The notes: a model not told the origin generated them from the letters alone. A DNA stretch of 30,380 nt from Bacteroidales bacterium UBA5219 (GCA_002412425.1 DHVB01000026.1:1-30380); one strand, 5' to 3'; positions 17,265 to 25,589 are shown, counted from the stretch's first letter. Made by a program: numbers and translations.

Positions 17265-17286
17265 GTTGTAAAACTTAAGCCAATTC
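17253..17286 (+). terminator. Terminator shared by pdxJ and hppA
   Basis: Perfect 11-bp stem GAATTGGCTTA (17253-17263) / TAAGCCAATTC (17276-17286) with a 12-base loop. Only a short T run follows on the plus strand and an AT-rich stretch on the minus strand. It separates two converging genes and includes the pdxJ stop codon. Confidence 0.65.
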
Positions 17287-17315
17287 TTTAGTAATTTAAC
17301 AATAAACTTTATTTA

Positions 17316-19544
17316 TTATAAAAGTGAAAATGCTGCGGTCAGTCCAGCCATTACAATAGCGACCATGCTCATTAGTTTTATCAATATATTCAAACTTGGT
17401 CCAGATGTGTCTTTAAATGGGTCTCCAACAGTATCACCAGTAATTGCAGCTTTGTGAGCTTCGGAACCTTTGCCTCCAAAATTTCCTTCTTCTACGTATT
17501 TTTTTGCATTGTCCCAAGCACCTCCAGAATTTGCCATAAATAATGCTAAAACAAATCCTGTTGCTACTCCTCCAATTAACAATCCCATTACTCCAGGCAC
17601 TCCGAATATAAGTCCCATAAGTATAGGTATTGCAATAGCTAAAGATGAAGGTAAAACCATTTCTTTTTGAGCACTTATTGTTGATATTTCTACGCAACGT
17701 GCATAGTCTGGTTCTGCTTCGCCTGTTAAAATTCCTTTTATTTCTCTAAATTGTCTTCTTACTTCGTTAACCATACCTTCTGCAGCACGTCCAACCGCAT
17801 TCATTGTTAAGCCTGAAAATAAGAAAGCCGTCATTGCTCCAACAAATATTCCAACAATAACAAGAGGATTCATTAAGTTTACTTGGAAAAAAGACATAAT
17901 ATCTGGAATAGTTGCGGAATGTATATCTACACCAGTAGTACTCATGAATTCGCTAGCTTTTTCGGGTAATCTTCCTATAGCAATTTTTATTTCTTCGATA
18001 TATGAAGCTAAAAGTGCTAAAGCTGTTAAAGCAGCCGAGCCGATAGCAAAGCCTTTGCCTGTTGCAGCAGTGGTGTTTCCTAGTTGGTCTAATGCATCTG
18101 TTCTTTGCCTAACTTCTGGTTCTAGTCCACTCATTTGAGCATTTCCGCCAGCATTGTCGGCAATAGGTCCGTAAGCGTCTGTTGCAAGGGTAATACCTAA
18201 AGTTGATAGCATACCAACTGCGGCTATTGCAATTCCATAAAGTCCCATTCCAATATTGCTAAAGTCGAATTTTGCTGCAAATAAATAAGATAAAATTATT
18301 GATGCTGTTACAATTAAAACTGGAATTGCAGTCGAAATCATACCAGTTCCAACACCTTGAATAATAACTGTTGCATGTCCTGTTTTTGCCGATTCTGAGA
18401 TTTTTCGAGTAGGTTTAAATCCAGATGAAGTAAAATATTCTGTAGATTTTCCAATTCCTATTCCACCTAATAATCCAACCAACATTGCAATCCAAATGCC
18501 TTGATAATTAGGAAGACCTAAATAATATAATACTCCTAGTGCGAAAAAAGCAATTAAAATTGAGCTTACATTAACTCCTCTACCTAATGCAGCTAGAAGT
18601 TGTTGTTGGTTTGCACCTTCTTTGGTTTTTACTAAGAATATTCCTAGTATTGATAAAATAATTCCAACAGCAGCAATTACCATTGGTGCAATTACTGCAT
18701 TAAATTGAACGTCAAGTCCGCTAGACTTGAATGCTACTGCACCTAGAGCAGCGGTTGAAAGTATTGCACCGCAATAGGATTCGTATAAATCGGCACCCAT
18801 TCCAGCAACGTCTCCAACATTATCTCCAACATTATCAGCTATTGTTGCTGGGTTTCGTGGGTCATCTTCTGGAATATCGGCTTCTAATTTGCCAACTAAG
18901 TCAGCTCCAACGTCAGCAGCTTTTGTGTAAATACCACCGCCAACACGTGCAAATAATGCTTGAGTCGAAGCTCCCATACCAAAAGTTAGGGTAGTGGTGG
19001 TAATTATAATCAACTTCATTGATGGATCGGCAGCAATTAAAGGATTGGTAGTAGAGTCTAATGCTCCAATTGCATACTGTAAAACGTAAAACCAAAGCGA
19101 AATGTCTAATAAACCTAAGCCAACAACAACTAAACCCATTACTGCTCCAGACCTAAAAGCAAGTTTTAAACTCGCATTTAGTGAGTGTCGTGCAGCATTT
19201 GCAGCTCGTACCGAAGCATAAGTAGCAGTTCTCATGCCTAAAAATCCAGCTAAACCTGAGAAAAATCCGCCTGTAATAAAGGCAAAAGGAACCCAAGGGT
19301 TTTGGATTTTTAAGACATAAGCCATAATGGCAAATAAAAGTGTTAAAGCAATAAAAACAATTGCTACAACTTTATATTGTTGCTTTAAGTAAGCCATTGC
19401 ACCTTTTCTAACATATAAAGCAACTCTTTTCATCATGTGAGTTCCTTCTTTTTCTTTCATCATGCTTCTAAAAAAGTACCAAGCAAAACCTAGAGCCAAA
19501 ATAGAAGCAAATGGAACTAGCCAAAACATATTTTCTGTAATCAT
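17316..19544 (-). CDS. hppA: K+-dependent membrane pyrophosphatase, probably Na+-pumping
   Basis: Integral membrane enzyme that couples hydrolysis of pyrophosphate to ion export. The 742-residue protein has about 16 membrane segments and the diagnostic substrate loops DVGADLVGKLEADIPEDDPR near 211-230 and DNVGDNVGDVAG near 237-248. In GNTTAATGKG (489-498) an Ala (A493) and a Gly (G496) occupy the positions that are Lys and Thr in K+-independent enzymes, indicating K+ dependence. In ADLYESYCGA, Glu 255 sits at the position used by Na+-pumping enzymes (E246 in Thermotoga maritima) and not four residues later as in plant H+-pumps. Dual Na+,H+ pumping is possible and not excluded. It is a single gene, convergent with pdxJ, and its promoter faces that of the thioredoxin gene. 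Confidence 0.93.
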   Translation of the reverse strand: MITENMFWLVPFASILALGFAWYFFRSMMKEKEGTHMMKRVALYVRKGAMAYLKQQYKVVAIVFIALTLLFAIMAYVLKIQNPWVPFAFITGGFFSGLAGFLGMRTATYASVRAANAARHSLNASLKLAFRSGAVMGLVVVGLGLLDISLWFYVLQYAIGALDSTTNPLIAADPSMKLIIITTTTLTFGMGASTQALFARVGGGIYTKAADVGADLVGKLEADIPEDDPRNPATIADNVGDNVGDVAGMGADLYESYCGAILSTAALGAVAFKSSGLDVQFNAVIAPMVIAAVGIILSILGIFLVKTKEGANQQQLLAALGRGVNVSSILIAFFALGVLYYLGLPNYQGIWIAMLVGLLGGIGIGKSTEYFTSSGFKPTRKISESAKTGHATVIIQGVGTGMISTAIPVLIVTASIILSYLFAAKFDFSNIGMGLYGIAIAAVGMLSTLGITLATDAYGPIADNAGGNAQMSGLEPEVRQRTDALDQLGNTTAATGKGFAIGSAALTALALLASYIEEIKIAIGRLPEKASEFMSTTGVDIHSATIPDIMSFFQVNLMNPLVIVGIFVGAMTAFLFSGLTMNAVGRAAEGMVNEVRRQFREIKGILTGEAEPDYARCVEISTISAQKEMVLPSSLAIAIPILMGLIFGVPGVMGLLIGGVATGFVLALFMANSGGAWDNAKKYVEEGNFGGKGSEAHKAAITGDTVGDPFKDTSGPSLNILIKLMSMVAIVMAGLTAAFSLL

Positions 19545-19607
19545 ATTTTATGTATTTTTATTATCCATTTAAAAAACTTTGCAAAATTCCTATTTTTTTT
19601 TGAAATA

Positions 19608-19615
19608 CAAAACTA
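19608..19615 (-). promoter_or_regulatory. Putative -7 element of hppA
   Basis: TAGTTTTG on the minus strand matches TAnnTTTG. Only an AT-rich -33 region is found upstream. Predicted leader is about 57 bases. Confidence 0.4.
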
Positions 19616-19685
19616 AATCACCATATTATTTTTAAAATTTATAAAATATTAGTTAATAGGTATGAAGTTTTTAACAAAAAACATT

Positions 19686-19693
19686 TATATTTG
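19686..19693 (+). promoter_or_regulatory. Putative -7 element of the thioredoxin-lipoprotein pair
   Basis: TATATTTG matches TAnnTTTG, but no exact TTTG lies 19-21 bases upstream. A TTG at 19691 is in frame with the gene but falls inside this element, which supports the ATG at 19721 as the start. Confidence 0.5.
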
Positions 19694-19720
19694 TTTAATT
19701 ATATTAATAATAATGATTCT

Positions 19721-20452
19721 ATGAATAGATTGAAGCATATATTAATTCTATTATTTGTTTTTATAATAAATTTTAAGTTTTTACTGGCGCAAACCTATAA
19801 GCCTGCACCTGATTTTTCATTGTTAGATACTAATGGCGAGGAAGTAAATCTTTATGATAGCATTGCGGCAGGAAAAGTGGTTTTACTACATTTTTTCTCT
19901 CTAAATTGTGGTTCTTGTATTGAAGTAGCTCCTATTGTGGATTCTATTCATAGGCAATATGGTTCGGGAACCCAAGATTTAATTGTTTGGGGAATTGTAC
20001 ACTATTATTATAATAGCGAAGAAATAGAAGCTTTTAAGGAATATCATAATCTAACTTTTAGATGCTTCCCTACAGGACATGCAACTGATGTGTTTGGATT
20101 ATATGAAATTAATTATACTCCACAAATAATGATGGTTTGCGATTATATAGTTTCAGAATCTCTATCTTATTTTAATATAATCGAAACTTTAAATTATTGC
20201 TTACCTTCTTCAAAACTTGAAGAAAAAAATAATGATTTTACTTTTAATATTGTAGGTGATTTTTTAAATTTTGAATCTCAGAAAAAAGTCAGTGAAATAC
20301 AAGTTTACGACTATATGGGACGCTTAGTTTTTAATGAAAAAAATCCAAAAAACTTTATTAGAATTCCTTTATTAATTTCAAAATCTTTGTATATAGTGAA
20401 TTTTGTTTTTGATGATAACTCGAAATTTACTTCTAAAATTATATCTCAATGA
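19721..20452 (+). CDS. Secreted thioredoxin-like (TlpA-type) protein with type 9 sorting domain
   Basis: A 243-residue protein. The signal peptide covers about 1-24 (HILILLFVFIINFKFLLAQ). A TlpA/peroxiredoxin-like fold follows: PAPDFSLLDTNGEEVNL, then VVLLHFFSLNCGSCIEVAP with candidate redox cysteines C63 and C66, and TPQIMMV supplying the expected cis-Pro. The active site reads NCGSC, without the usual Trp and Pro. The last ~75 residues (ISEIQVYDYMGRLVF-like segment ... LYIVNFVFDDNSKFTSKI) match a type A C-terminal domain that directs proteins through the type 9 system to the cell surface or outside. The ATG at 19721 is preferred over an in-frame TTG at 19691. Its stop overlaps the next gene by 4 bases. 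The redox partner is unknown. Confidence 0.83.
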   Translation: MNRLKHILILLFVFIINFKFLLAQTYKPAPDFSLLDTNGEEVNLYDSIAAGKVVLLHFFSLNCGSCIEVAPIVDSIHRQYGSGTQDLIVWGIVHYYYNSEEIEAFKEYHNLTFRCFPTGHATDVFGLYEINYTPQIMMVCDYIVSESLSYFNIIETLNYCLPSSKLEEKNNDFTFNIVGDFLNFESQKKVSEIQVYDYMGRLVFNEKNPKNFIRIPLLISKSLYIVNFVFDDNSKFTSKIISQ

Positions 20453-20814
20453 AAAAAATAATAATTCCAGCAATTTTGTATTCTTTGATATTAGCGTTTT
20501 TTGCTTGTTCAACTATTTATAATTATGATTTAAGTATAGGTGGACTTGATGATTTGCCTGCAACAAAAGCATGTTTAACAAAATATTTGCCAAAATCCGT
20601 TGATGCACAAAAAGGACAACAAGGAAGAGAAATTGCTCCTATTACTTTAATTTTTGATGAACACGAAGCAGAAATTAAGGATTCTTTGCTTGCAGATTCT
20701 GTAGTGTTTGAAGATAATAGCTATTTACTCAAGTTTAAAATTGTTGCCTTAGACCCTTTTGATGAAGTTACTGAATATGATGTTGAAAAACAATATTTTT
20801 TAGAGAATGAGTAA
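20449..20814 (+). CDS. Small putative lipoprotein of unknown function
   Basis: A 121-residue protein starting at an ATGA overlap with the thioredoxin-like gene. The N-terminus is a signal peptide ending AFFAC, so Cys 20 is a plausible lipidation site, although Phe at -3 is not the usual residue. The mature part contains SIGGLDDLPATKACLTKYLP, a predicted strand-rich middle (APITLIFDEHEAEI, YLLKFKIVALD) and no recognised domain. The coupling to the thioredoxin-like gene suggests they act together, perhaps as surface partners; that is inference. It is followed by a short AT-rich stretch and the convergent CPBP protease gene. Confidence 0.75.
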   Translation: MKKIIIPAILYSLILAFFACSTIYNYDLSIGGLDDLPATKACLTKYLPKSVDAQKGQQGREIAPITLIFDEHEAEIKDSLLADSVVFEDNSYLLKFKIVALDPFDEVTEYDVEKQYFLENE

Positions 20815-20835
20815 AGGATATTAAAACTTTGAGTT

Positions 20836-22026
20836 TTATTCAAAAAAGTAAACCACAGAAACAGTTTTATCATTTGTCTTTTCTAAAAGAATGCCATAGT
20901 CAGTTTCCAATTTTTTTATTTTGTCTTTAGTAGATAATTTCAAAAATACTCTATAAAAATTATCGGGCATAATAAAACTAATATCTACAATGTCTTCATC
21001 TATAAAAATAGGTATATTAAAAGGTTCGCTTCTCAAACCTTCTACCAAATACTTAATCAATGTTGTGTGTCCATCGGCTCTATGCTCTTGCAATTTATCA
21101 ATATCTATAATTTTTAAAACAAATGCATCAACTAATATTGTATCTGTTTTTAAATTAGTGTGATTTAAAAAGTCTTTTAAAAGCTCTTGCCTGTCGAGAG
21201 TGCAAGTTTCTTTGTTTTTACATTTAGCCACATAATGATATGAGTCTAAACTACTTAATTTTGCTTTGTAAATTACTTCATTATTAAAAGGAGCTAATTC
21301 TACAGCAATTTGTGTAATATTTCCAACATGAACAATAGAATCTTGAAAACTACCTTCTTGTATTGAAGATGAATTTTCTAAAAATTCGATTTTTTCAATA
21401 TTTGCCATATAATTTTCTTTTACAATACTTGTGCTGTAATTGGCAGATGTTGTAAATATTATAATTGTTGCTAAAAGATTATTTGCGAAATGTATTAATA
21501 TTCCGTAAACAAATCCAAATCTAAGTGCAAAGTAACTTATAATTAGAGATACTCCGAATAGTTGCAAGATGCTGATATATCGCATATTGTCGCTAAAGTT
21601 ATCAAAGTGGATGAATGCAAAAATTAGACTTGTAACAATAACTTTTAAGAATTGGCTCAATTCATCATTTTTGTAGAAAAAAACAAAAATTAGTAGAGCT
21701 AATACAATGACGCAAATTATGAAACTGTTTGTTGCTAAAAAACAATAAAACAAAATACCTATGATTGAGATATATTTTGAAAACTTATGTTTAATAGTCC
21801 ATCCTCGAAATGCCAATTCTTCAAAAATTGATGCACTTACTAATGTTAAGGCTAGAATAATTATAGGTGGGAACAAAGACAAAATTTCAAACAATGGAGA
21901 TTGCGACTGTTGCGGGCCTGGTTGATTTGAATACAGAGAATAAAAAATATTCAAAGCAATTCCTATAATGTAGGCTATAAGTCCTAAATATAGCGTGTAG
22001 TGTTTTAATTTTAGTTTAAATTTCAT
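20836..22026 (-). CDS. CPBP-family intramembrane metalloprotease with long C-terminal domain
   Basis: A 396-residue protein. Residues 1-195 hold several hydrophobic segments and the three Abi/CPBP motifs: EELAFRG (E69, E70, R74), FAFIHFDN (H140) and HFANNLLAT (H179, N182/N183). This family includes Rce1-like prenyl-protein proteases and bacteriocin-immunity proteins. About 195 extra residues follow that have no membrane segment and no domain I recognise; they contain a possible disulfide pair in KCKNKETC. The family normally ends soon after the third motif, so this extension is notable. A perfect consensus promoter lies immediately upstream, indicating separate transcription. The substrate is unknown. 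Confidence 0.88.
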   Translation of the reverse strand: MKFKLKLKHYTLYLGLIAYIIGIALNIFYSLYSNQPGPQQSQSPLFEILSLFPPIIILALTLVSASIFEELAFRGWTIKHKFSKYISIIGILFYCFLATNSFIICVIVLALLIFVFFYKNDELSQFLKVIVTSLIFAFIHFDNFSDNMRYISILQLFGVSLIISYFALRFGFVYGILIHFANNLLATIIIFTTSANYSTSIVKENYMANIEKIEFLENSSSIQEGSFQDSIVHVGNITQIAVELAPFNNEVIYKAKLSSLDSYHYVAKCKNKETCTLDRQELLKDFLNHTNLKTDTILVDAFVLKIIDIDKLQEHRADGHTTLIKYLVEGLRSEPFNIPIFIDEDIVDISFIMPDNFYRVFLKLSTKDKIKKLETDYGILLEKTNDKTVSVVYFFE

Positions 22027-22045
22027 GAAAATTAAATATTCGTTG

Positions 22046-22076
22046 CAAACGTATAAAATAATAAAATAAAATCAAA
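22046..22076 (-). promoter_or_regulatory. CPBP gene promoter, full consensus match
   Basis: On the minus strand TTTG (22076-22073), exactly 19 bases, then TACGTTTG (22053-22046): a perfect TTTG-N19-TAnnTTTG. Predicted leader is only about 13 bases before the ATG at 22026. Confidence 0.8.
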
Positions 22077-22165
22077 AAACACTTATGCTTTGCTCGTTGT
22101 TCGAATTTAATGTGCTTTTCTAAAAGTTAATGTACTATCAAATTTAGCCTAGCATTTGATTTATT

Positions 22166-23018
22166 TTATTCCTTGGTTACATCCTCTATATTTTCTTTCT
22201 CTACATGAAGCACGTGTTGTGGGAATGGAATGTTGATATTGTTTTCTTTTAATTTTTTGTATAAGATTACTCTAATTGCACTTTTTGTGTTTTCCACACG
22301 AAAAACATTGTTTACCCAGAAATAAAGTGTAAAGTCTAGTGAGGAAGTTCCAAAGTTATTAAGTCGTACAAATGGATCAGGGTCTTTTAATACGTCTTTT
22401 TGTTCTAAGCCAGCTTCCTTTATAAGCTTCATTGTTAGTTCTACATCAGAAGAACGAGCAACACTAACATCAACTTCAAAACGTGATATATTTTTTGAGT
22501 GTGTCCAGTTTACAATTTTTTGTTTTGTCAATAATGAGTTTGGCAAAAGAATAAATTTGTCGTCTCGTGTAAGCACTAAAGTTGTTCTCAAATTTATTTT
22601 TTCTACTGGCATATTAAACCATCTACATCAAGTATGTCGCCAACCTTTATGGAAGAATCAATCAATATTATAATTCCAGAAACAAAATCGCTAAACAAAT
22701 TTTGTAAACCTAAACCTATACCGACCAATAAAGCTGCCGAACCAGCCATTACATATTTTAACTCAAAACCGAGAATGTTAAAGAAAATGATAAAGGCTAT
22801 GGTGTAAACTACATATTTTGTGAGATTGTTGAGAGAATATTTTTTGGCTAAATCAAGTTTCTTTGATTTATAAATAGTTTTTTTAATTAAGAATAAAGCG
22901 AGGAAAGTGAGTATAAACAACAATACTAACTCAAATAAATTCAATACAGTAAGATTAAATTCACTCCCTAATTCTAGAATTGAAAATCTAATATTTCTTG
23001 AAATGTTCTGTCTTCCAT
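22166..23018 (-). pseudogene. MscS-family small mechanosensitive channel, two frameshifts
   Basis: Three reading-frame pieces line up as one MscS-type channel. From ATG 23018, MEDRTFQEILDFQF runs into a stop near 22974. Shifting by one base gives LELGSEFNLTVLNLFELVLL, the usual start of the Bacteroidota version, and continues through TM3 (GSAALLVGIGLGLQNLFSDF) to VGDILDVDGLI, where it hits a stop at 22603. A second shift near 22610 gives VEKINLRTTLVLTRDDKFILLPNS and the whole cytoplasmic domain to 22166. Each break is explained by one missing base, and neither is in a long homopolymer, which makes true decay somewhat more likely than sequencing error. If real, the channel is inactive; no second copy is in the window. 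Confidence 0.82.
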
Positions 23019-23055
23019 CTTACTGTTTTTTAGTTTTCAAAATTAAAAATAATTC

Positions 23056-24717
23056 TTAAAATCTTCCTACTAAAGGCATTTTTCTTCCATCGCCAAAGGA
23101 TTTTCGACTAATTTTTAAAACAGGTGGCATTTGAAATCTTTTAAATTCGCTACTGTTTACTAATCTAATAATTCTGTGAACTATTTCTTGTGGAAGTCCT
23201 TTTTTAATAATTTCTTCTTCAGATAAGTTTTGTTCTATGTATAAGAATAAAATTTTGTCTAATATTTCATAGTCAGGAAGAGAGTCGCTATCTTTTTGAT
23301 TTGGTCTTAGTTCTGCCGATGGTATTTTGTCAATTATATTTTGTGGAATCATATTATTGAAATTTTGGTTTATATAATCTGCTAATTCGTAAACTTCGCT
23401 TTTGTATAAGTCGCCAATAACAGCAAGAGCGCCATTCATGTCGCCATACATAGTTGAATATCCAACTGCTGCCTCACTTTTATTTGAAGTGTTGAGCAAA
23501 ATATTTCCAAATTTATTTGAATAAGCCATCAAAACACTGCCTCTAATGCGGGCTTGAATATTTTCTTCGGTAATATCTTCTTTTGTATTTTCAAAAACTT
23601 TTTCCATTGTTTTCAAATACATTTTCCTAAGTTCTTCAATATCAACAATATGATGTTTTATTCCACATCTTTTAACCATTTCTAGCGAGTCGTCTATGGA
23701 ATGTTGACTTGAATATTTTGTTGGCAATAATAAAACATCAACATTTTCTTTTCCGAGAGCATTAACCAAAAGTGCTACAACCACAGCAGAATCTAATCCG
23801 CCAGATAAACCAACTACAGCTTTTTTAAGATTTGATTTTTCAAAAAAATCTTTAATTCCAAGTATTAGAGCAGAATAAATAGATTCGTATTTGTCATCTG
23901 AATTTCTATTGTGATTGTTTGTTTGTGAAGTGTTTGTAATTTCGTCAAACTCAAAGATTTTCAAATCTTCTTTAAATCTATTGGAAGAAATAATTGTATT
24001 TCCAGTTTTGTCAACAACAATGCTAGCACCTTCGTAAATTAATTCAGTGTTTGCTCCAACTTGATTTATATTGATAATAGGTATAGAATATTTTTTTGCA
24101 TTTTTATAAATAAAATCTTTTTTACAATCAGTTTGATTGTAGGCAAATGGTTGAGCAGCAATATTTACTATAAAGTCAGGATTAAACTTATTCAAATATT
24201 CCATTGGAGCATTTTTAAACATTATTTTGTTTTCAAAAAAGCCGTGAATTTTTTCTTCGTCCCACAAATCTTCGGCAATAGTTAGAGCTATTTTTTTATT
24301 TTTGAAATTAATAATGCTAAAGTCTTGATTTTCTTCAAAATACTTGTCTTCGTTGATGATGTCAAAATTTGGAATCAGAGTTTTATGAATTACTTTTTGA
24401 ATTTCTCCATCATAAAGAAAAGCAGCAGAATTATATAGTTTTTTGCCAGTATTTTTTAGGTTTTTTGTCGGTAAACCTACTATTGCAGCAATGTTTGTGC
24501 ATTGTAATTTTATTTCTTCAAGTTTTTTGTAGCAATCATCAATAAAAAAGTTGTAATTTAACAAATCATATGGTATGTATCCACAAATCGAAAGTTCTGA
24601 AAAAATTACTAAATCTACTCCTTGATTTTTGGCAGTTAAAATTGTATTTATAATTTTTTGAGAATTAAAATCTAAATTTCCAACTTGATAGTTTAATTGA
24701 GCAATTGCAATTTTCAT
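23056..24717 (-). CDS. nadE: NAD+ synthetase, two-domain type, glutaminase Cys replaced by Ala
   Basis: Makes NAD+ from deamido-NAD+ and ATP. The 553-residue protein has an N-terminal nitrilase-type amidase domain (1-260) and a C-terminal synthetase (about 275-553). The synthetase keeps VVGLSGGLDSAVV, LNTSNKSEAAVGYSTMYGD and GDLYKSEVYELA. In the amidase domain the general base E41 (FSELSICGY) and K112 (HKTLIPN) are present, but the nucleophile expected in a CEDLW segment is Ala 148 (TIAEDLW; codon gcc at 24276-24274). The enzyme should therefore be unable to take ammonia from glutamine by the known mechanism and may use free ammonia. The frame is otherwise intact. The upstream gene is closed off by a terminator whose T run reaches close to this start. 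Confidence 0.93.
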   Translation of the reverse strand: MKIAIAQLNYQVGNLDFNSQKIINTILTAKNQGVDLVIFSELSICGYIPYDLLNYNFFIDDCYKKLEEIKLQCTNIAAIVGLPTKNLKNTGKKLYNSAAFLYDGEIQKVIHKTLIPNFDIINEDKYFEENQDFSIINFKNKKIALTIAEDLWDEEKIHGFFENKIMFKNAPMEYLNKFNPDFIVNIAAQPFAYNQTDCKKDFIYKNAKKYSIPIININQVGANTELIYEGASIVVDKTGNTIISSNRFKEDLKIFEFDEITNTSQTNNHNRNSDDKYESIYSALILGIKDFFEKSNLKKAVVGLSGGLDSAVVVALLVNALGKENVDVLLLPTKYSSQHSIDDSLEMVKRCGIKHHIVDIEELRKMYLKTMEKVFENTKEDITEENIQARIRGSVLMAYSNKFGNILLNTSNKSEAAVGYSTMYGDMNGALAVIGDLYKSEVYELADYINQNFNNMIPQNIIDKIPSAELRPNQKDSDSLPDYEILDKILFLYIEQNLSEEEIIKKGLPQEIVHRIIRLVNSSEFKRFQMPPVLKISRKSFGDGRKMPLVGRF

Positions 24718-24731
24718 TTTTATGATTTGTT

Positions 24732-24793
24732 AAAAAAACACTGTCTTAAAAGCGTCCAATTACCGAATTACATTTGAACACTTTTAAGACAGT
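24732..24793 (-). terminator. Terminator of the downstream-strand barrel gene, long hairpin
   Basis: ACTGTCTTAAAAG (24740-24752) and its exact complement (24781-24793). In minus-strand RNA the stem extends five more pairs with two G-U pairs, giving about 18 bp and an 18-base loop. Seven T residues follow (24738-24732). It terminates the gene at 24829-25518. Confidence 0.75.
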
Positions 24794-24828
24794 TTGATTA
24801 TTTTGCTTTAAAGTTTGTTTTTATGTGC

Positions 24829-25518
24829 TTAAAATAAAACACCAACTTTTAAATGAATATCATTTAATGCAATTCTTGGGTTGCTAGTAGAAGTCATATC
24901 TGGGACATCGAAAACTTTAGTTTTGTCAACATCAATTAAACCTCCAGTATAAAGTATTTCAACTAAAATTCTTGTATTTCCTGACAGCGAGTATTCTATT
25001 CCGCCTCCAATATGCCAGCCAACATTAAATAAATTTATTTCTTTTAGCATTAATTTTTCGTTTTCTCCAAAAGAGCCTAAAGTTTTAATATTAATTAATG
25101 GTGTAACTCCCGCTTTTAAGAAATATGTCATATAGCCAATTTCATTAGTTTTTCCTTTGAAACTTACTGGAACTCCAATGTAATTAAGATTATATTTTAT
25201 TTTAGTTCCAGGAAATACAGTGTCTATAACAGCACCTTCTTTTGGTTTTAAGTTAGTAAATCCATATTTGTAAGCGATATTACCTCCTACATTGTTAAAT
25301 TGAATTCCGGTAGAAATTGCAAAATTATCAATTAAGTTAAAGTCAACTAAAGCTCCAAAATTGTATCCAAATTTCATGCCTTTAGTATCTGCCACTTTAC
25401 TGTCAGTACTCATCCACGACATTGTTGGACCAATATATAATCCGCCAGAAATAGCTTGTTGAGCAAAAATGTTTCCGAAGAAAAACAAACTAATTAGAAT
25501 AAGAATAATTTTTTTCAT
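24829..25518 (-). CDS. Outer-membrane beta-barrel protein (PorT-like fold)
   Basis: A 229-residue protein with a signal peptide (KIILILISLFFFGNIFAQQ) and strands typical of the small Bacteroidota barrel family: GGLYIGPTMSWMSTDSK at the mature start, GYNFGALVDFNLIDNFAIS, YNLNYIGVPVSFKGKTNEIGY in the middle, and GWHIGGGIEYSLSGNTRILV near the end, closing with DIHLKVGVLF. This fits the outer-membrane beta-barrel domain found in PorT and many proteins of unknown role. It is a single gene with its own promoter and a strong terminator. I do not assign PorT itself because this fold is widespread. Confidence 0.85.
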   Translation of the reverse strand: MKKIILILISLFFFGNIFAQQAISGGLYIGPTMSWMSTDSKVADTKGMKFGYNFGALVDFNLIDNFAISTGIQFNNVGGNIAYKYGFTNLKPKEGAVIDTVFPGTKIKYNLNYIGVPVSFKGKTNEIGYMTYFLKAGVTPLINIKTLGSFGENEKLMLKEINLFNVGWHIGGGIEYSLSGNTRILVEILYTGGLIDVDKTKVFDVPDMTSTSNPRIALNDIHLKVGVLF

Positions 25519-25542
25519 ATTTTTAAGATTTTAAATTTAGTT

Positions 25543-25563
25543 TAATTTTGTACTACAAAAATA
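25543..25563. promoter_or_regulatory. Divergent -7 elements for the barrel gene and gldB
   Basis: Plus strand: TAATTTTG (25543-25550), reading toward gldB. Minus strand: TATTTTTG (25563-25556), reading toward the barrel gene. Both match TAnnTTTG and are 5 bases apart, so the promoters overlap. The -33 regions are only AT-rich. An in-frame TTG at 25548 lies inside the plus element, which argues against it as a gldB start. Confidence 0.5.
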
Positions 25564-25589
25564 GTATTATTTTTTTAATAAAGTTTATT

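Noticed and set aside
18731..18994. Plus-strand open frame of 87 codons opposite hppA
   Set aside because: It is low-complexity, rich in Leu and Gln, and mirrors conserved codons of the pyrophosphatase on the other strand; a shadow.
20821..20839. AT-only hairpin AAAACT / AGTTTT between the lipoprotein and CPBP genes
   Set aside because: A 6-bp AT-rich stem is expected by chance in DNA of this composition, and no T run follows.
22603..22944. A separate short MscS-like gene
   Set aside because: It ends at a frameshift in the middle of a continuous family alignment and lacks the cytoplasmic domain, so it is part of one broken gene.
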